Positions 8,170-15,614 of a DNA stretch of 16,397 bases are shown here, piece by piece; within the stretch, counting starts at the first letter, position 1; each line of letters starts with the position of its first letter. The stretch spans positions 1-16,397 of the forward strand of contig CAYGAG010000037.1 of the NCBI GenBank assembly GCA_964347765.1, in the 5' to 3' direction. This DNA is from CAYGAG01 sp964347765 (GTDB taxonomy: Archaea; Thermoproteota; Bathyarchaeia; Bathyarchaeales; Bathycorpusculaceae). The position numbers and the translations under genes are program-made. The notes under the pieces were generated by a model. It had not been told where the DNA came from. It ran no database searches and saw nothing but the letters and a program-made list of their open reading frames with translations.

Positions 8170-9460
8170 AGACGTGTGGAAATTTAAACTGTGTACTGGT
8201 TGTGGAACCTGCGTAGGCGTTTGTCCTAGAAACGCGCTACAGTTGAGCAAAGATCCTAGGGGCGGAACTGTTGTCCCTGTTTTAGAGAATTCGAAAAGCT
8301 GTTCGGAATGCGGACTTTGCGTTCAGGTGTGTTCCGGGCTTCATCCGGATTTAGACAAGCTAAATCTCTCCATATTTGGGAAACCTTCTAGAGATACATT
8401 GCTGGGCAATTGGGTCAACCTATATGTGGGCCACTCGACAAATGAAAAGATTCGTGGGAATGCGGCCTCTGGCGGACTCGTAACAGAGCTACTGGTCTTT
8501 GCATTGAAGGAAGGGATGATAGACGGTGCGCTTGTGACGAGAATGAAAAGAGGTAGCCCTTTGGAGCCAGAGGTGTTTCTGGCAAGAACTGTGGAAGAAG
8601 TGCTTTCTGCATCCAAATCCAAATATTGTCCAGTGCCTCTCAATACAGGTATTAAAGACATAATGAGCGAAAATGGCGAATTTGCTGTCGTAGGGCTTCC
8701 ATGTCACATTCATGGTTTAAGAAAAGCAGAGATGATCAACGGAAAGCTGAAGGAAAAAATCGCGTTTCATTTGGGGCTTTTCTGCGGTCGCACTGTAAAT
8801 TTCTGGGGAACAAGATTTCTACTTGAGAAGATGGGTATCAGAAGCAAAGATATCATGAAATTAGATCACAGAGATAGTGGATGGCCGGGCAACATGACAG
8901 TTCAATTGAAAGACGGTACCGAAAAATCCATACCACACCGCACTTATTGGGGGCATTTTTTCGGCTACAATTTCTTTACTCCTTTACGTTGCACTCTGTG
9001 CAGTGATGCGCTTAACGAGTTGGCAGACGTATCTCTAGGAGATGCCTGGCTACCGGAATTAATGACCAATAATGCTGGTGAATCAATGATCATCACGCGA
9101 ACAAAGGTTGGTGAGGGACTCTTAGGTAGGGCTATTTCAAAGAGAAGAGTGGAAGTTACAAGAGTGCGCAGACAGGATATCATTCGAGCACAAAGGGGTA
9201 TGCTTTTTTTCAAAAAAAGAGAATTAGTGGCACGTGTAAAGCTTTTGAAAAGACTTGGTAAACGACAATACGACGTTTATTTAGAAAAGAAATACCCCTC
9301 AAGGCCCAATATTGGAACCTATTTGCGTTCAACGTTAGCTTTCATCAACATCTATGTATCTTCCAAGCAAAAACTTAGATGGCTTCTTAAGTATATTCCA
9401 TTAAAACTTCTGAGATTTTACGTGATTTGCTATAATCTGATTAATCCTATTAGATTGTAA
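8156..9460 (+). CDS. FrhB/FdhB-like iron-sulfur flavoprotein (coenzyme F420 hydrogenase/dehydrogenase beta subunit family)
   Basis: A 434-residue protein. The N-terminus holds two four-cysteine [4Fe-4S] motifs: Cys13-16-19-23 (CTGCGTCVGVC) and Cys49-52-55-59 (CSECGLCVQVC). Next come the FrhB_FdhB N-domain signature GNAASGGLVTELLVFAL (about 101-117) and the C-domain signatures VVGLPCHIHGLRKAE, HLGLFCGR and LRCTLCSDALNELADVSLGDAW. In methanogens FrhB binds FAD and F420. Relatives in polysaccharide clusters occur beside or fused to pyruvyl transferase-family proteins, and their exact redox reaction is not established. The same pairing is seen here, with that gene 40 nt downstream. ATG 8156 is the start because an in-frame TGA lies at 8147. 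It is likely cytoplasmic, taking electrons from ferredoxin or F420H2 (inference). Confidence 0.9.
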   Translation: MKIIEDVWKFKLCTGCGTCVGVCPRNALQLSKDPRGGTVVPVLENSKSCSECGLCVQVCSGLHPDLDKLNLSIFGKPSRDTLLGNWVNLYVGHSTNEKIRGNAASGGLVTELLVFALKEGMIDGALVTRMKRGSPLEPEVFLARTVEEVLSASKSKYCPVPLNTGIKDIMSENGEFAVVGLPCHIHGLRKAEMINGKLKEKIAFHLGLFCGRTVNFWGTRFLLEKMGIRSKDIMKLDHRDSGWPGNMTVQLKDGTEKSIPHRTYWGHFFGYNFFTPLRCTLCSDALNELADVSLGDAWLPELMTNNAGESMIITRTKVGEGLLGRAISKRRVEVTRVRRQDIIRAQRGMLFFKKRELVARVKLLKRLGKRQYDVYLEKKYPSRPNIGTYLRSTLAFINIYVSSKQKLRWLLKYIPLKLLRFYVICYNLINPIRL

Positions 9461-9500
9461 GGATCTTGTTAAGCCAATTTAACAGTTTGGTGTCGACCAG

Positions 9501-10775
9501 TTGAAAATCCTTCTGGTAGGCTCCGCCGGACACAACAAGGGCTCAGCTTCCGCTATTAAGTCAACAGTTCAGTCACTAAGAGAGCTTTCGAACGCTGAAG
9601 TCTATCTCCTAACGGCGCTTCCAGAACTCGACTCCAAACAATGCGAAGTTGCTACATTTGAATACCCGACGCAATCCTCTGGAAAATTCGGTACTTGTAG
9701 AAAGACACTAGATCTCCTCTTATGCTTCGTGCTAGCCGCTCTCTACAGATTATTCAAAATCGACATAAATAGGCTGATTAGCCTCGACAAGGTCGGGTTG
9801 TTGCAGTCATACGGTACTGCAGACATAATAGTGTTCTGCAGTACAGACATCATTTCAGATACTTATGGAATCGTAATGTTATTTCAATCTCTGAAAGATA
9901 TAGGGCTCTGTGCCTTGTTGAAGAAACCAATCGCGATGAATGCAACACAAATTGGTCCCTTCAGAAGAACTCTCAGCGGAAGAATAGCCATTCTCTTGAC
10001 CAAACTCACTCTCAACCGGGTGGACTTGATAACCGTAAGAGACCAAATCTCAGCGGACAATCTTCGAAGGATGAACGTCAGCAGACCTCTTATCCGTATT
10101 ACCGCAGATCCGGCCTTTCTGCTTTATCCAGCGCCCAGAGAAAGAACAGAATCTATTCTTGCCAAAGAGGGAGTTGACACAAGCGCCAAACCATTAATTG
10201 GAATAAACACAAGCGCGCTCATATACAGATATATCAAAGAATCTAATCTTGAAAGAAAACTTGAAGAATACACTGAACTTATGAGCAAAATAACCAAATA
10301 CGTTATAGAAGAATTTGACGCAGAAGTAGTACTTTTTCCACACGTTTTCGGCCCAAGAAGAAATGACGACCGAATAATTGGCAAGAAAATCTTCGAAAGA
10401 GTGGGATATGAACATAAGCTCAAATTGATTATGAACGAATACAAACCAGAAGAGTTGAAAGGAATCATAGGACAATTCGATTTGCTGATTTCCACACGAA
10501 TGCACCCTGTTATCCACGCAATCTCCATGCACACCCCAGTTGTAGGCGTAGATTACACATTCAAGATGAAAGAACTTATGAAAGCAGTCGCTCAACAACA
10601 ATACTTATGTAACATCGCCACACTCGACTACAACAAACTGAAATCCAGAATCGATCACGCATATAACGCCAGAGACAAAATAAGAAACACCTTAAAGACC
10701 AAATCCAAAGTTCTGCAAGAACGCGCACTTCTGAATGCGAAGTTAATAATGGATCTGACACAGAAGACCAACTAG
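9501..10775 (+). CDS. polysaccharide pyruvyl transferase family protein
   Basis: A 424-residue GT-B-like protein of the PS_pyruv_trans family (PF04230). It has the N-terminal strand and glycine-rich turn MKILLVGSAGHNKGSASAI, then IAMNATQIGPF (the usual xxGQxxGP region) and RVDLITVRDQISADNLRRM (the family's RD-x-S signature). Further on come PLIGINTSALIY, VVLFPHVFGP and FDLLISTRMHPVIHAIS...PVVGVDY-FKMKEL, which corresponds to the C-terminal RxH and K residues. Characterised members transfer pyruvate from phosphoenolpyruvate to form ketals on exopolysaccharide sugars, though some members use other donors. TTG 9501 is taken as start: GGTGT (9489-9493) lies 7 nt upstream and the frame opens directly with the conserved strand. 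Pairing with the FrhB-like gene suggests the two act together on one glycan modification. Confidence 0.88.
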   Translation: MKILLVGSAGHNKGSASAIKSTVQSLRELSNAEVYLLTALPELDSKQCEVATFEYPTQSSGKFGTCRKTLDLLLCFVLAALYRLFKIDINRLISLDKVGLLQSYGTADIIVFCSTDIISDTYGIVMLFQSLKDIGLCALLKKPIAMNATQIGPFRRTLSGRIAILLTKLTLNRVDLITVRDQISADNLRRMNVSRPLIRITADPAFLLYPAPRERTESILAKEGVDTSAKPLIGINTSALIYRYIKESNLERKLEEYTELMSKITKYVIEEFDAEVVLFPHVFGPRRNDDRIIGKKIFERVGYEHKLKLIMNEYKPEELKGIIGQFDLLISTRMHPVIHAISMHTPVVGVDYTFKMKELMKAVAQQQYLCNIATLDYNKLKSRIDHAYNARDKIRNTLKTKSKVLQERALLNAKLIMDLTQKTN

Positions 10776-10827
10776 GAATGCGCGCACAGAATGTTTTTGT
10801 CTATCGGTCCTGGTCATAACAAGTTAC

Positions 10828-10854
10828 CTAGAGAAGGTTTTTCTCTAGAAAACC
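10828..10854. repeat. two overlapping, mutually exclusive inverted repeats
   Basis: CTAGAGAA (10828-10835) pairs perfectly with TTCTCTAG (10841-10848) around a 5-nt loop. GGTTTT (10836-10841) pairs perfectly with AAAACC (10849-10854) around a 7-nt loop. The loop of the first hairpin plus one base of its 3' arm forms the 5' arm of the second, so both cannot form at once. This is the geometry of an attenuator or a switch, but I see no T-run and no ligand domain, so function is unknown. It lies 52 nt after the pyruvyl transferase stop. Confidence 0.55.
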
Positions 10855-11036
10855 TATCAATGAATCTGCCATTCTTCCCAAAAAATCTCGAGCTAATTAA
10901 ATGTCGTTCGGATTTACCGACTTCAGAGATATCAAGCCTCTCACATACACTTTTCCCACTTCGCACGCCATGAGAGTTTCATTCATGTTCCCAAATCTTA
11001 ATGTTTTAATCAATGCCTAGGCACAATGCTTTCAAT

Positions 11037-11079
11037 TAAAATACATATGTACTTAACCATACTCGCAAAATAGCACTTT
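11037..11079 (+). promoter_or_regulatory. probable promoter region of the second methyltransferase
   Basis: A/T-rich TATA-like boxes (TTAAAATA at 11037-11044 and ACTTAACC at 11051-11058) are followed by ATAGCACTTT (11070-11079), 16 nt before the ATG. The same 10-mer occurs 17 nt before the beta-helix gene start. Box assignment is by eye only. Confidence 0.3.
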
Positions 11080-11095
11080 GCGAACCCACCCAAAG

Positions 11096-11947
11096 ATGGA
11101 GCTAAAAGTGAAGCAAAGAACTACAGACGCAGGCAACGAAGGAGACGAACGAAAAAGAAAGGTTCAAGCCCGCTTTGACGAATTTAAGAAGTGGTCCCTA
11201 CAAGAAATTCAAAAGCGCTTCGGGACTATACCCCGAAGATACATAGACCAGGTCGAAATACAATCCGTTCTGTCCGTCCTCGACTTAACCCTAAACGATA
11301 AAACACTAATGCTAGATGCTGGCTGCGGAAGCGGACGCTTCCTGACTCCACTCTCCAAAGACCTACGAATTGTGGGAACCGACTTCTCCAAGGGCCTGCT
11401 GGGAAAGGCAAAAAAGGACGCACCAGACGCTCCGTTATGTTTGGCTGATGTAGAGCATTTGCCCCTTAAAGATGGAATTTTCGACACTGTTCTATCTGTA
11501 CGAGTTTTACAGCATGTGGCGAGTCAGAAGGAAGCAATCAAAGAACTATCCAGAGTCACCAAGAAAGGCGGAACCATTATAGTTCTAGCTTACAACAACC
11601 TGACCCTGCACGCCCTATACAAATGGATCAGACAAAAACTGAAAAACTGGAAGTGGTATCCAGACGACTACTGCTCTCCGTGGGAGCTTAAAAAGATGCT
11701 TAGCAAAGCAGGAGTGTCTGTAGTTAAGACGCGAGGAACAGTCATGGCAAACCCATGGTTCCTCAACTATTTCAATCTTACCCACGCTCTCGAAAGAATC
11801 GCTCCAGAACTGTTCGGTTATTACTTCGCAGTGTTCCAGAAACTAGAAGATAAACTCGGAAGCAAATTCCCTTTTCGCTGCGTATCAGACAGAACGACAA
11901 TAAAAGGTGTAAAAGTTGGCACCGCCAAGCTTGCAAGACAGACTTAA
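11096..11947 (+). CDS. class I SAM-dependent methyltransferase
   Basis: A 283-residue methyltransferase that starts at ATG 11096. The frame is open to a TTG at 11078, but nothing supports that start. After a charged N-terminal region (about 1-60) come motif I LMLDAGCGSGRFL (71-83), motif II IVGTDFS (92-98), LADVEHLPLKDGIFDTVLSVRVLQHV (about 116-141) and LSRVTKKGGTIIVLAYN, the Methyltransf_11 pattern found in ubiquinone- and sugar-type enzymes. The C-terminal third (SPWELKKMLSKAGVSVV and beyond) is an ordinary lid region. It is the first gene of a new transcription unit with the overlapping toroid-protein gene. A sugar or lipid-linked glycan substrate is inferred from context. It is not obviously a duplicate of the methyltransferase at 2801, as the flanking regions differ. 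Confidence 0.88.
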   Translation: MELKVKQRTTDAGNEGDERKRKVQARFDEFKKWSLQEIQKRFGTIPRRYIDQVEIQSVLSVLDLTLNDKTLMLDAGCGSGRFLTPLSKDLRIVGTDFSKGLLGKAKKDAPDAPLCLADVEHLPLKDGIFDTVLSVRVLQHVASQKEAIKELSRVTKKGGTIIVLAYNNLTLHALYKWIRQKLKNWKWYPDDYCSPWELKKMLSKAGVSVVKTRGTVMANPWFLNYFNLTHALERIAPELFGYYFAVFQKLEDKLGSKFPFRCVSDRTTIKGVKVGTAKLARQT

Positions 11948-13079
11948 ATTAGCAGAAAACTGGCTACTAAACTCTGGAATCCAAAACACAAGCGGATCAC
12001 ACAAAGGAGGATTCAACTCCTGGTACGACATCGTCAACAAACGATACCCCTTCATCTACTCCGAAATCACAGGATACGGCATATCAACACTCCTCTACCT
12101 AAACACGATTAAGCCCTCACAAACGCTCATAAAGAAAGCTGGCGCAGCTGCAGACTGGCTGATGAAGAAGGCTCTTTTCGAAGATAAGAGCGTTCTATGC
12201 CGATACTACTACAAAACCAAGAAGTTTACTCCACGCCTGTGCACCTTCGACGCAGGCATGTGCATAAAAGCCCTGGTGAACCTCTACCGTCAAACTCGAA
12301 AGGAAAAATACCTAGGACTATCAATGAAAATCACAAACTGGCTAATCCACAACATGCAGAAACAAGAAGGTTCCCTTTACGCCAGAAACTTGCTCGACGA
12401 AAAACGGCTCCAAGATGATGATGAAAAATGGTCCGCTCAAAGCGGTAGCTTCCACGCTAAAAACGCAATAGGTCTACTTCACCTTGAATCCTTGACATCC
12501 AACTCTGCCTACCTCAAGAGCGCCGACAAACTCTGTCAATGGGCGATCAAGCTGCAACAGAAAGACGGAAGATTCGTAACCAACACAAAAGACGGAAGCA
12601 CATTTCTCCAGCCTCACTGCTACTCCATCGAAGGGATCCTCTGCGCTGGAGTTTCCCTCAGAAAAAGAGAATACATAAACTCAGCAGTCAAAGGCGTCAA
12701 GTGGATAGTAAATCACCAACTGCCTAACGGCGGTTTCCCAGCCTACTACAATCAATCAACAAGAAGAACTTCTACTCGGGAGAGCGCTGACATGTCTGCA
12801 CAAGTAATCCGATTGATGCTAATTCTCTCTGAGCTAGGAGAATATGAAATCGACAACGACAACACAGGAAGAGCCATAAGAAGACTGTTCGAATTTCAGT
12901 ACCTAGATACAAAAAATCCAAGAGCGCATGGAGGGTTCCTGGCTGGACCAGCATGGTTCAAAAATGGCTTCAAACAACACGTAAACTCATGGGTAACGAT
13001 GTTTGTTCTTCAAGCCGTTCACATGTACATCCAGAAAAGCCAAAATCGACTGCAATTCAATCTTTTCGATTTGGTGTAG
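11916..13079 (+). CDS. alpha/alpha-toroid protein of a polysaccharide locus (function unknown)
   Basis: A 387-residue protein without a signal peptide or membrane segment. It consists of repeated helical hairpins with aromatic and glycine-rich turns: GGFNSWYDI (31-39), YSEITGYGISTLLYL (48-62), TFDAGMCIKALVNLYR (110-125), SFHAKNAIGLLHLES (about 168-182), HCYSIEGILCAG, LPNGGFPAYYN and TRESADMSAQVIRLMLIL. This is the layout of (alpha/alpha)6-barrel proteins such as six-hairpin glycosidases, some polysaccharide lyases, epimerases and terpenoid-cyclase-like toroids. I recall similar proteins in exopolysaccharide clusters labelled VpsJ-like, but cannot confirm it. The conserved turn residues (Tyr, His, Glu, Arg, Asp) suggest an enzyme. 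TTG 11916 is chosen because AGGTGT (11905-11910) lies 5 nt upstream. TTG 11931 is an alternative. It overlaps the methyltransferase by 32 nt. Confidence 0.75.
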   Translation: MAPPSLQDRLKLAENWLLNSGIQNTSGSHKGGFNSWYDIVNKRYPFIYSEITGYGISTLLYLNTIKPSQTLIKKAGAAADWLMKKALFEDKSVLCRYYYKTKKFTPRLCTFDAGMCIKALVNLYRQTRKEKYLGLSMKITNWLIHNMQKQEGSLYARNLLDEKRLQDDDEKWSAQSGSFHAKNAIGLLHLESLTSNSAYLKSADKLCQWAIKLQQKDGRFVTNTKDGSTFLQPHCYSIEGILCAGVSLRKREYINSAVKGVKWIVNHQLPNGGFPAYYNQSTRRTSTRESADMSAQVIRLMLILSELGEYEIDNDNTGRAIRRLFEFQYLDTKNPRAHGGFLAGPAWFKNGFKQHVNSWVTMFVLQAVHMYIQKSQNRLQFNLFDLV

Positions 13080-13102
13080 AACAAGTCGTCATGAAACACC
13101 AG

Positions 13103-13138
13103 AAAATAAATTCATAGCACTTTAATAGAGGTTAGGAG
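13103..13138 (+). promoter_or_regulatory. probable promoter and ribosome binding site of the beta-helix gene
   Basis: AAAATAAATT (13103-13112) is TATA-like, followed by ATAGCACTTT (13114-13123), shared with the region before the methyltransferase at 11096. GAGGT (13128-13132) lies 8 nt before TTG 13141 and supports that start. A second purine block, AGGAG (13134-13138), is too close to TTG 13141. GAGG at 13155-13158 could instead serve ATG 13168. Confidence 0.35.
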
Positions 13139-13140
13139 CA

Positions 13141-14073
13141 TTGAAAAGACATCTGAGGAAGCGAATTATGCGTTCCAAAACTGTATTCGTGATCACGATT
13201 CTGCTTTTCCTTGTATTAGGAACAGTTGCCAAGGTATCGCCAGTTTACGCCTTGAGAAAGTGGAAACCCACAAGCCGTGGTGTAGTAAATGTAGCCGATT
13301 ATCCTTCCATACAGGATGCCGTCAACAGTCTTCCAGCCACTGGTGGAACCGTCTTTATTCCAGCTGGCCTATACCTTATATCATCGCCGGTGAAACTTCC
13401 ATCCAACGTAGCCTTAACCGGTGAAGGTTTCGACACCATTCTCAAGTTGGCTGATGGAGCTAACACCAATGTTATAGAAAACATGAACCCGGGCACATGG
13501 GCCGACAGTAATATTGTAATCACAAACATGCAAATCGACGGCAACGGAGAAAATCAAACGGGTCCAGCCAATGGAATCTTCCTATACGCGGCTCCGAACT
13601 CCAGGATAGAGCAAGTGTGGGCCCACAACTTCCCGCGAAAGTACCTCTTCGGCATACAAGTAAGCGCTGCCATCCACGTGATGTTCTGTCCAAATACAAT
13701 TATTCAAAATAACGTGATAGAAGACAACAAATACTCAGGAGTTTTCGTTAGTTTCTCAGATAACAATGTAGTCTACCGCAACCGCATCTATAACAGCCAT
13801 CGCGGAATTTACCTCAGAAATTCAGACAACGCAAGTGCAGCCAAAAACACCGTAATCAATTGTGACGAAGGAATACGTATATACTACGACGCTTCCTACA
13901 ACGAAATCATTGGAAACTACATAGAGGGCAGTTCAGAAGAAGGAATAGTGATCACACGCAGCGAGTGTAGCAACAACGTCATATCTCGAAATACCTTAGT
14001 AAACAACGTTATACAGATAAATGATCAAGGTTCAGGAACCAGAATATCGCACAATAGATTGACCTATACATAG
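13141..14073 (+). CDS. secreted right-handed beta-helix protein (pectate lyase-like / NosD-like)
   Basis: Up to 310 residues. A basic N-terminus (KRHLRKRIMRSK) and hydrophobic core (VFVITILLFLVLGTVA, 15-30) end in VSPVYA, giving a Sec-type signal peptide with likely cleavage after Ala37. Residues 50-110 form the entry of a pectate_lyase_3-type helix (YPSIQDAVNSLPATGGTVFIPAG, then LTGEGFDTILKLADGAN). From about 165 to 308 there are PbH1-type turns of about 22-24 residues rich in Asn, such as IIQNNVIEDNKYSGVFV, VVYRNRIYNSHRGIYL, AAKNTVINCDEGIRI and EIIGNYIEGSSEEGIVI. Family members are polysaccharide lyases, C5-epimerases or periplasmic sugar-binding proteins. The substrate and catalytic residues cannot be named here. 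TTG 13141 is listed; ATG 13168 would shorten the signal's basic region but leave it intact. It ends one base from the convergent dehydrogenase gene. Confidence 0.82.
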   Translation: MKRHLRKRIMRSKTVFVITILLFLVLGTVAKVSPVYALRKWKPTSRGVVNVADYPSIQDAVNSLPATGGTVFIPAGLYLISSPVKLPSNVALTGEGFDTILKLADGANTNVIENMNPGTWADSNIVITNMQIDGNGENQTGPANGIFLYAAPNSRIEQVWAHNFPRKYLFGIQVSAAIHVMFCPNTIIQNNVIEDNKYSGVFVSFSDNNVVYRNRIYNSHRGIYLRNSDNASAAKNTVINCDEGIRIYYDASYNEIIGNYIEGSSEEGIVITRSECSNNVISRNTLVNNVIQINDQGSGTRISHNRLTYT

Positions 14074-14074
14074 T

Positions 14075-15415
14075 CTACAATTTGGACTGATAGCCCACAC
14101 CAAAGTACAGCAAACCGGCATCTTTCGCCTTGTCGGGATCAATAACCCTTTTTCCATCAACAATTAAGGGCTTCTTCATCAACGTCTTCAGTTTTTTCAA
14201 TTCTAGCTTTTTGAACACCGCGTGATCAGTGGCTATAATTACACAATCGCTTCCATCAAAAGCCTCTGCAACATTCTTCATTTTTTCCGCTCCAAAGCTT
14301 TCATTGCAGTAGGGGTCAAAAACTACAACGCTAGCTCCCAAACTGACCAATTCACGTATTATCACCTCAGCCGGACTATTGGTCGCATCATCAGTGTCCT
14401 GTTTGTATGCAACTCCCAACACAGCAATTCTTGACCTATTCACACTTTTGCCAATCTCTTTCAGAACCCTTGTCGCAAGTTCTACTGTATGTGTTGGCAT
14501 AAAATCATTCAATTCCCTTGAAGCCTTCACGACTCCTAACTCAACATGTTTACTTGTCTTGGAATGCAAGAGAAGGTAGGGATCCTTCGTCAGGCATGGT
14601 CCACCGACGCCACAGCCTGGCCAGTGTATTCTGACCCTAGGATGAGTATTTGCCAATCGTATTGCTTCAATGACGTCCACACCAACACTCTCACATATCA
14701 ACGCCAACTCATTTGCAAAGGCAATATTTGCATCCCTAAAAGCATTCTCAGCCAGTTTGGTTACTTCCGCGCTTCCACAATCTGTTATCAACAGATCTCC
14801 ATTGGTCACAGTTTTCAGCAGTTCAACTGCAACAGTAGCACTGTCTTCGTCAAAGCTCCCAACAATTCTATCACCTGTGGCGAATTCCCGCAGAATCTTC
14901 CCAGGAGTTATTCTCTCAGGGCAATAGGCCAGCCAGAAATCCACTCCACACTTTAACCTACTTCTATCCTCTAGAATATGGACCACGGTATTCTTCATAG
15001 TTCCTGGTGGTACAGTACTCACGACTATCACTAACTTGCCTTCAGCAAGTCCTTGAGCAACCTCATCGCATGCCCTCTTCAAATACGTCAAGTCTGGTCT
15101 TCTCTGATCATCTATAGGTGTCTGGACACAAACAACCACAGCATCAGATTCCTCAACCACACCTATAGATTCCGTTGAAGCCCTCAGTCTGCCGGAGCTG
15201 ACAACTCTCTGCAAGAGGTCCTTTAACCCCTGTTCATTTGCACGGACTCTTCGCAGTGAAACATCTTGAACCACATCCTCTAGTACATCAACTCCGACCA
15301 CACTAAAGCCAGCTCCAGCGAAAACAGCAGAGGTTGGCAACCCCACGCGTCCCAAACCGATGACAGCAATATGTGCTGTCCTCTTTCTAAACTTCTCAAT
15401 TAACTTCAACTTCAC
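14075..15415 (-). CDS. UDP-sugar 6-dehydrogenase (WecC/UDP-ManNAc dehydrogenase-like)
   Basis: A 446-residue NAD-dependent nucleotide-sugar dehydrogenase that oxidises a sugar C6 to a carboxylate in two steps, giving a UDP-uronic acid. Numbered from the chosen start, the NAD motif is IGLGRVGLP (19-27), followed by VQTPIDD and STVPPGT. The PERITPGKIL segment resembles the UDP-ManNAc/UDP-GlcNAc dehydrogenase branch more than UDP-glucose dehydrogenase. TKLAENAFRDANIAF carries the catalytic Lys220 and Asn224. GCGVGGPCLTKDPYLL carries the nucleophile Cys274. The usual DDxRxSPA motif reads DDATNSPA, with Thr345 in place of Arg. GTG 15415 is preferred because GGAAGGGATC lies 3 nt before it and the remaining N-terminus matches family length. 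TTG 15442 would add 9 residues. It is the only minus-strand gene, and it supplies uronic acid donors for the locus (inference). Confidence 0.92.
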   Translation of the reverse strand: MKLKLIEKFRKRTAHIAVIGLGRVGLPTSAVFAGAGFSVVGVDVLEDVVQDVSLRRVRANEQGLKDLLQRVVSSGRLRASTESIGVVEESDAVVVCVQTPIDDQRRPDLTYLKRACDEVAQGLAEGKLVIVVSTVPPGTMKNTVVHILEDRSRLKCGVDFWLAYCPERITPGKILREFATGDRIVGSFDEDSATVAVELLKTVTNGDLLITDCGSAEVTKLAENAFRDANIAFANELALICESVGVDVIEAIRLANTHPRVRIHWPGCGVGGPCLTKDPYLLLHSKTSKHVELGVVKASRELNDFMPTHTVELATRVLKEIGKSVNRSRIAVLGVAYKQDTDDATNSPAEVIIRELVSLGASVVVFDPYCNESFGAEKMKNVAEAFDGSDCVIIATDHAVFKKLELKKLKTLMKKPLIVDGKRVIDPDKAKDAGLLYFGVGYQSKL

Positions 15416-15442
15416 TGAGATCCCTTCCTTCAATAACGTCAA

Positions 15443-15524
15443 ATCTTTCGAATCAAGACTAATGCTTCGCGCCAGTCACCTAGGTCTCTTTTCTGGTACT
15501 AACTTAAATTTCCGTCTGTAATAA
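15443..15524. promoter_or_regulatory. divergent intergenic region with a two-way TATA-like box
   Basis: The segment separates the divergent dehydrogenase and second GT-C gene. CTTAAATTT (15503-15511) reads as a TATA-like box on both strands and could serve both genes. An 8-bp palindrome, ACCTAGGT, lies at 15478-15485. A 20-codon plus-strand frame from ATG 15462 ends at tandem TAA TAA (15522-15527, in the same frame as the downstream membrane protein). It looks like a leader or chance frame rather than part of the gene. Confidence 0.35.
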
Positions 15525-15614
15525 TACTTACGAACTTCGGAGCGTGTCGTCGAAACGCTTGAAATAGCATCCAAGCACCGAATACAGGGATCAATAGCCA
15601 CCATATATGTTGCC

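Larger units (their letters stand above)
10776..11095 (+). other. stretch without a convincing gene; possible decayed gene relic
   Basis: No intact family-like frame is present on either strand. Two short plus-strand frames read like pieces of one degraded protein. Frame 10791-10973 gives LSIGPGHNKLPREGF and later LPFFPKNLELIKC, which loosely recalls the LNIGcGxxxxpegf...lPFpdnsfDlI pattern of small SAM methyltransferases. The other frame, 10901-11020, gives FTDFRDIKPLTYTFP and MRVSFMFPNLNVLINA, which could be a C-terminal strand pair. A frameshift and loss of the middle would be needed to join them. The stretch also carries the double hairpin at 10828-10854, a 10-bp palindrome TGCCTAGGCA (11014-11023) and promoter-like sequence before the next gene. 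Confidence 0.3.

Noticed and set aside
9203..9219. CTTTTTTTCAAAAAAAG near-palindrome, possible slippery site or T-run terminator
   Set aside because: It lies inside the FrhB-like coding frame, which reads through intact as Leu-Phe-Phe-Lys-Lys-Arg, and family similarity continues after it.
10124..10601. Two overlapping minus-strand frames of about 135 codons
   Set aside because: Antisense to the pyruvyl transferase-family gene; composition is that of a shadow frame.
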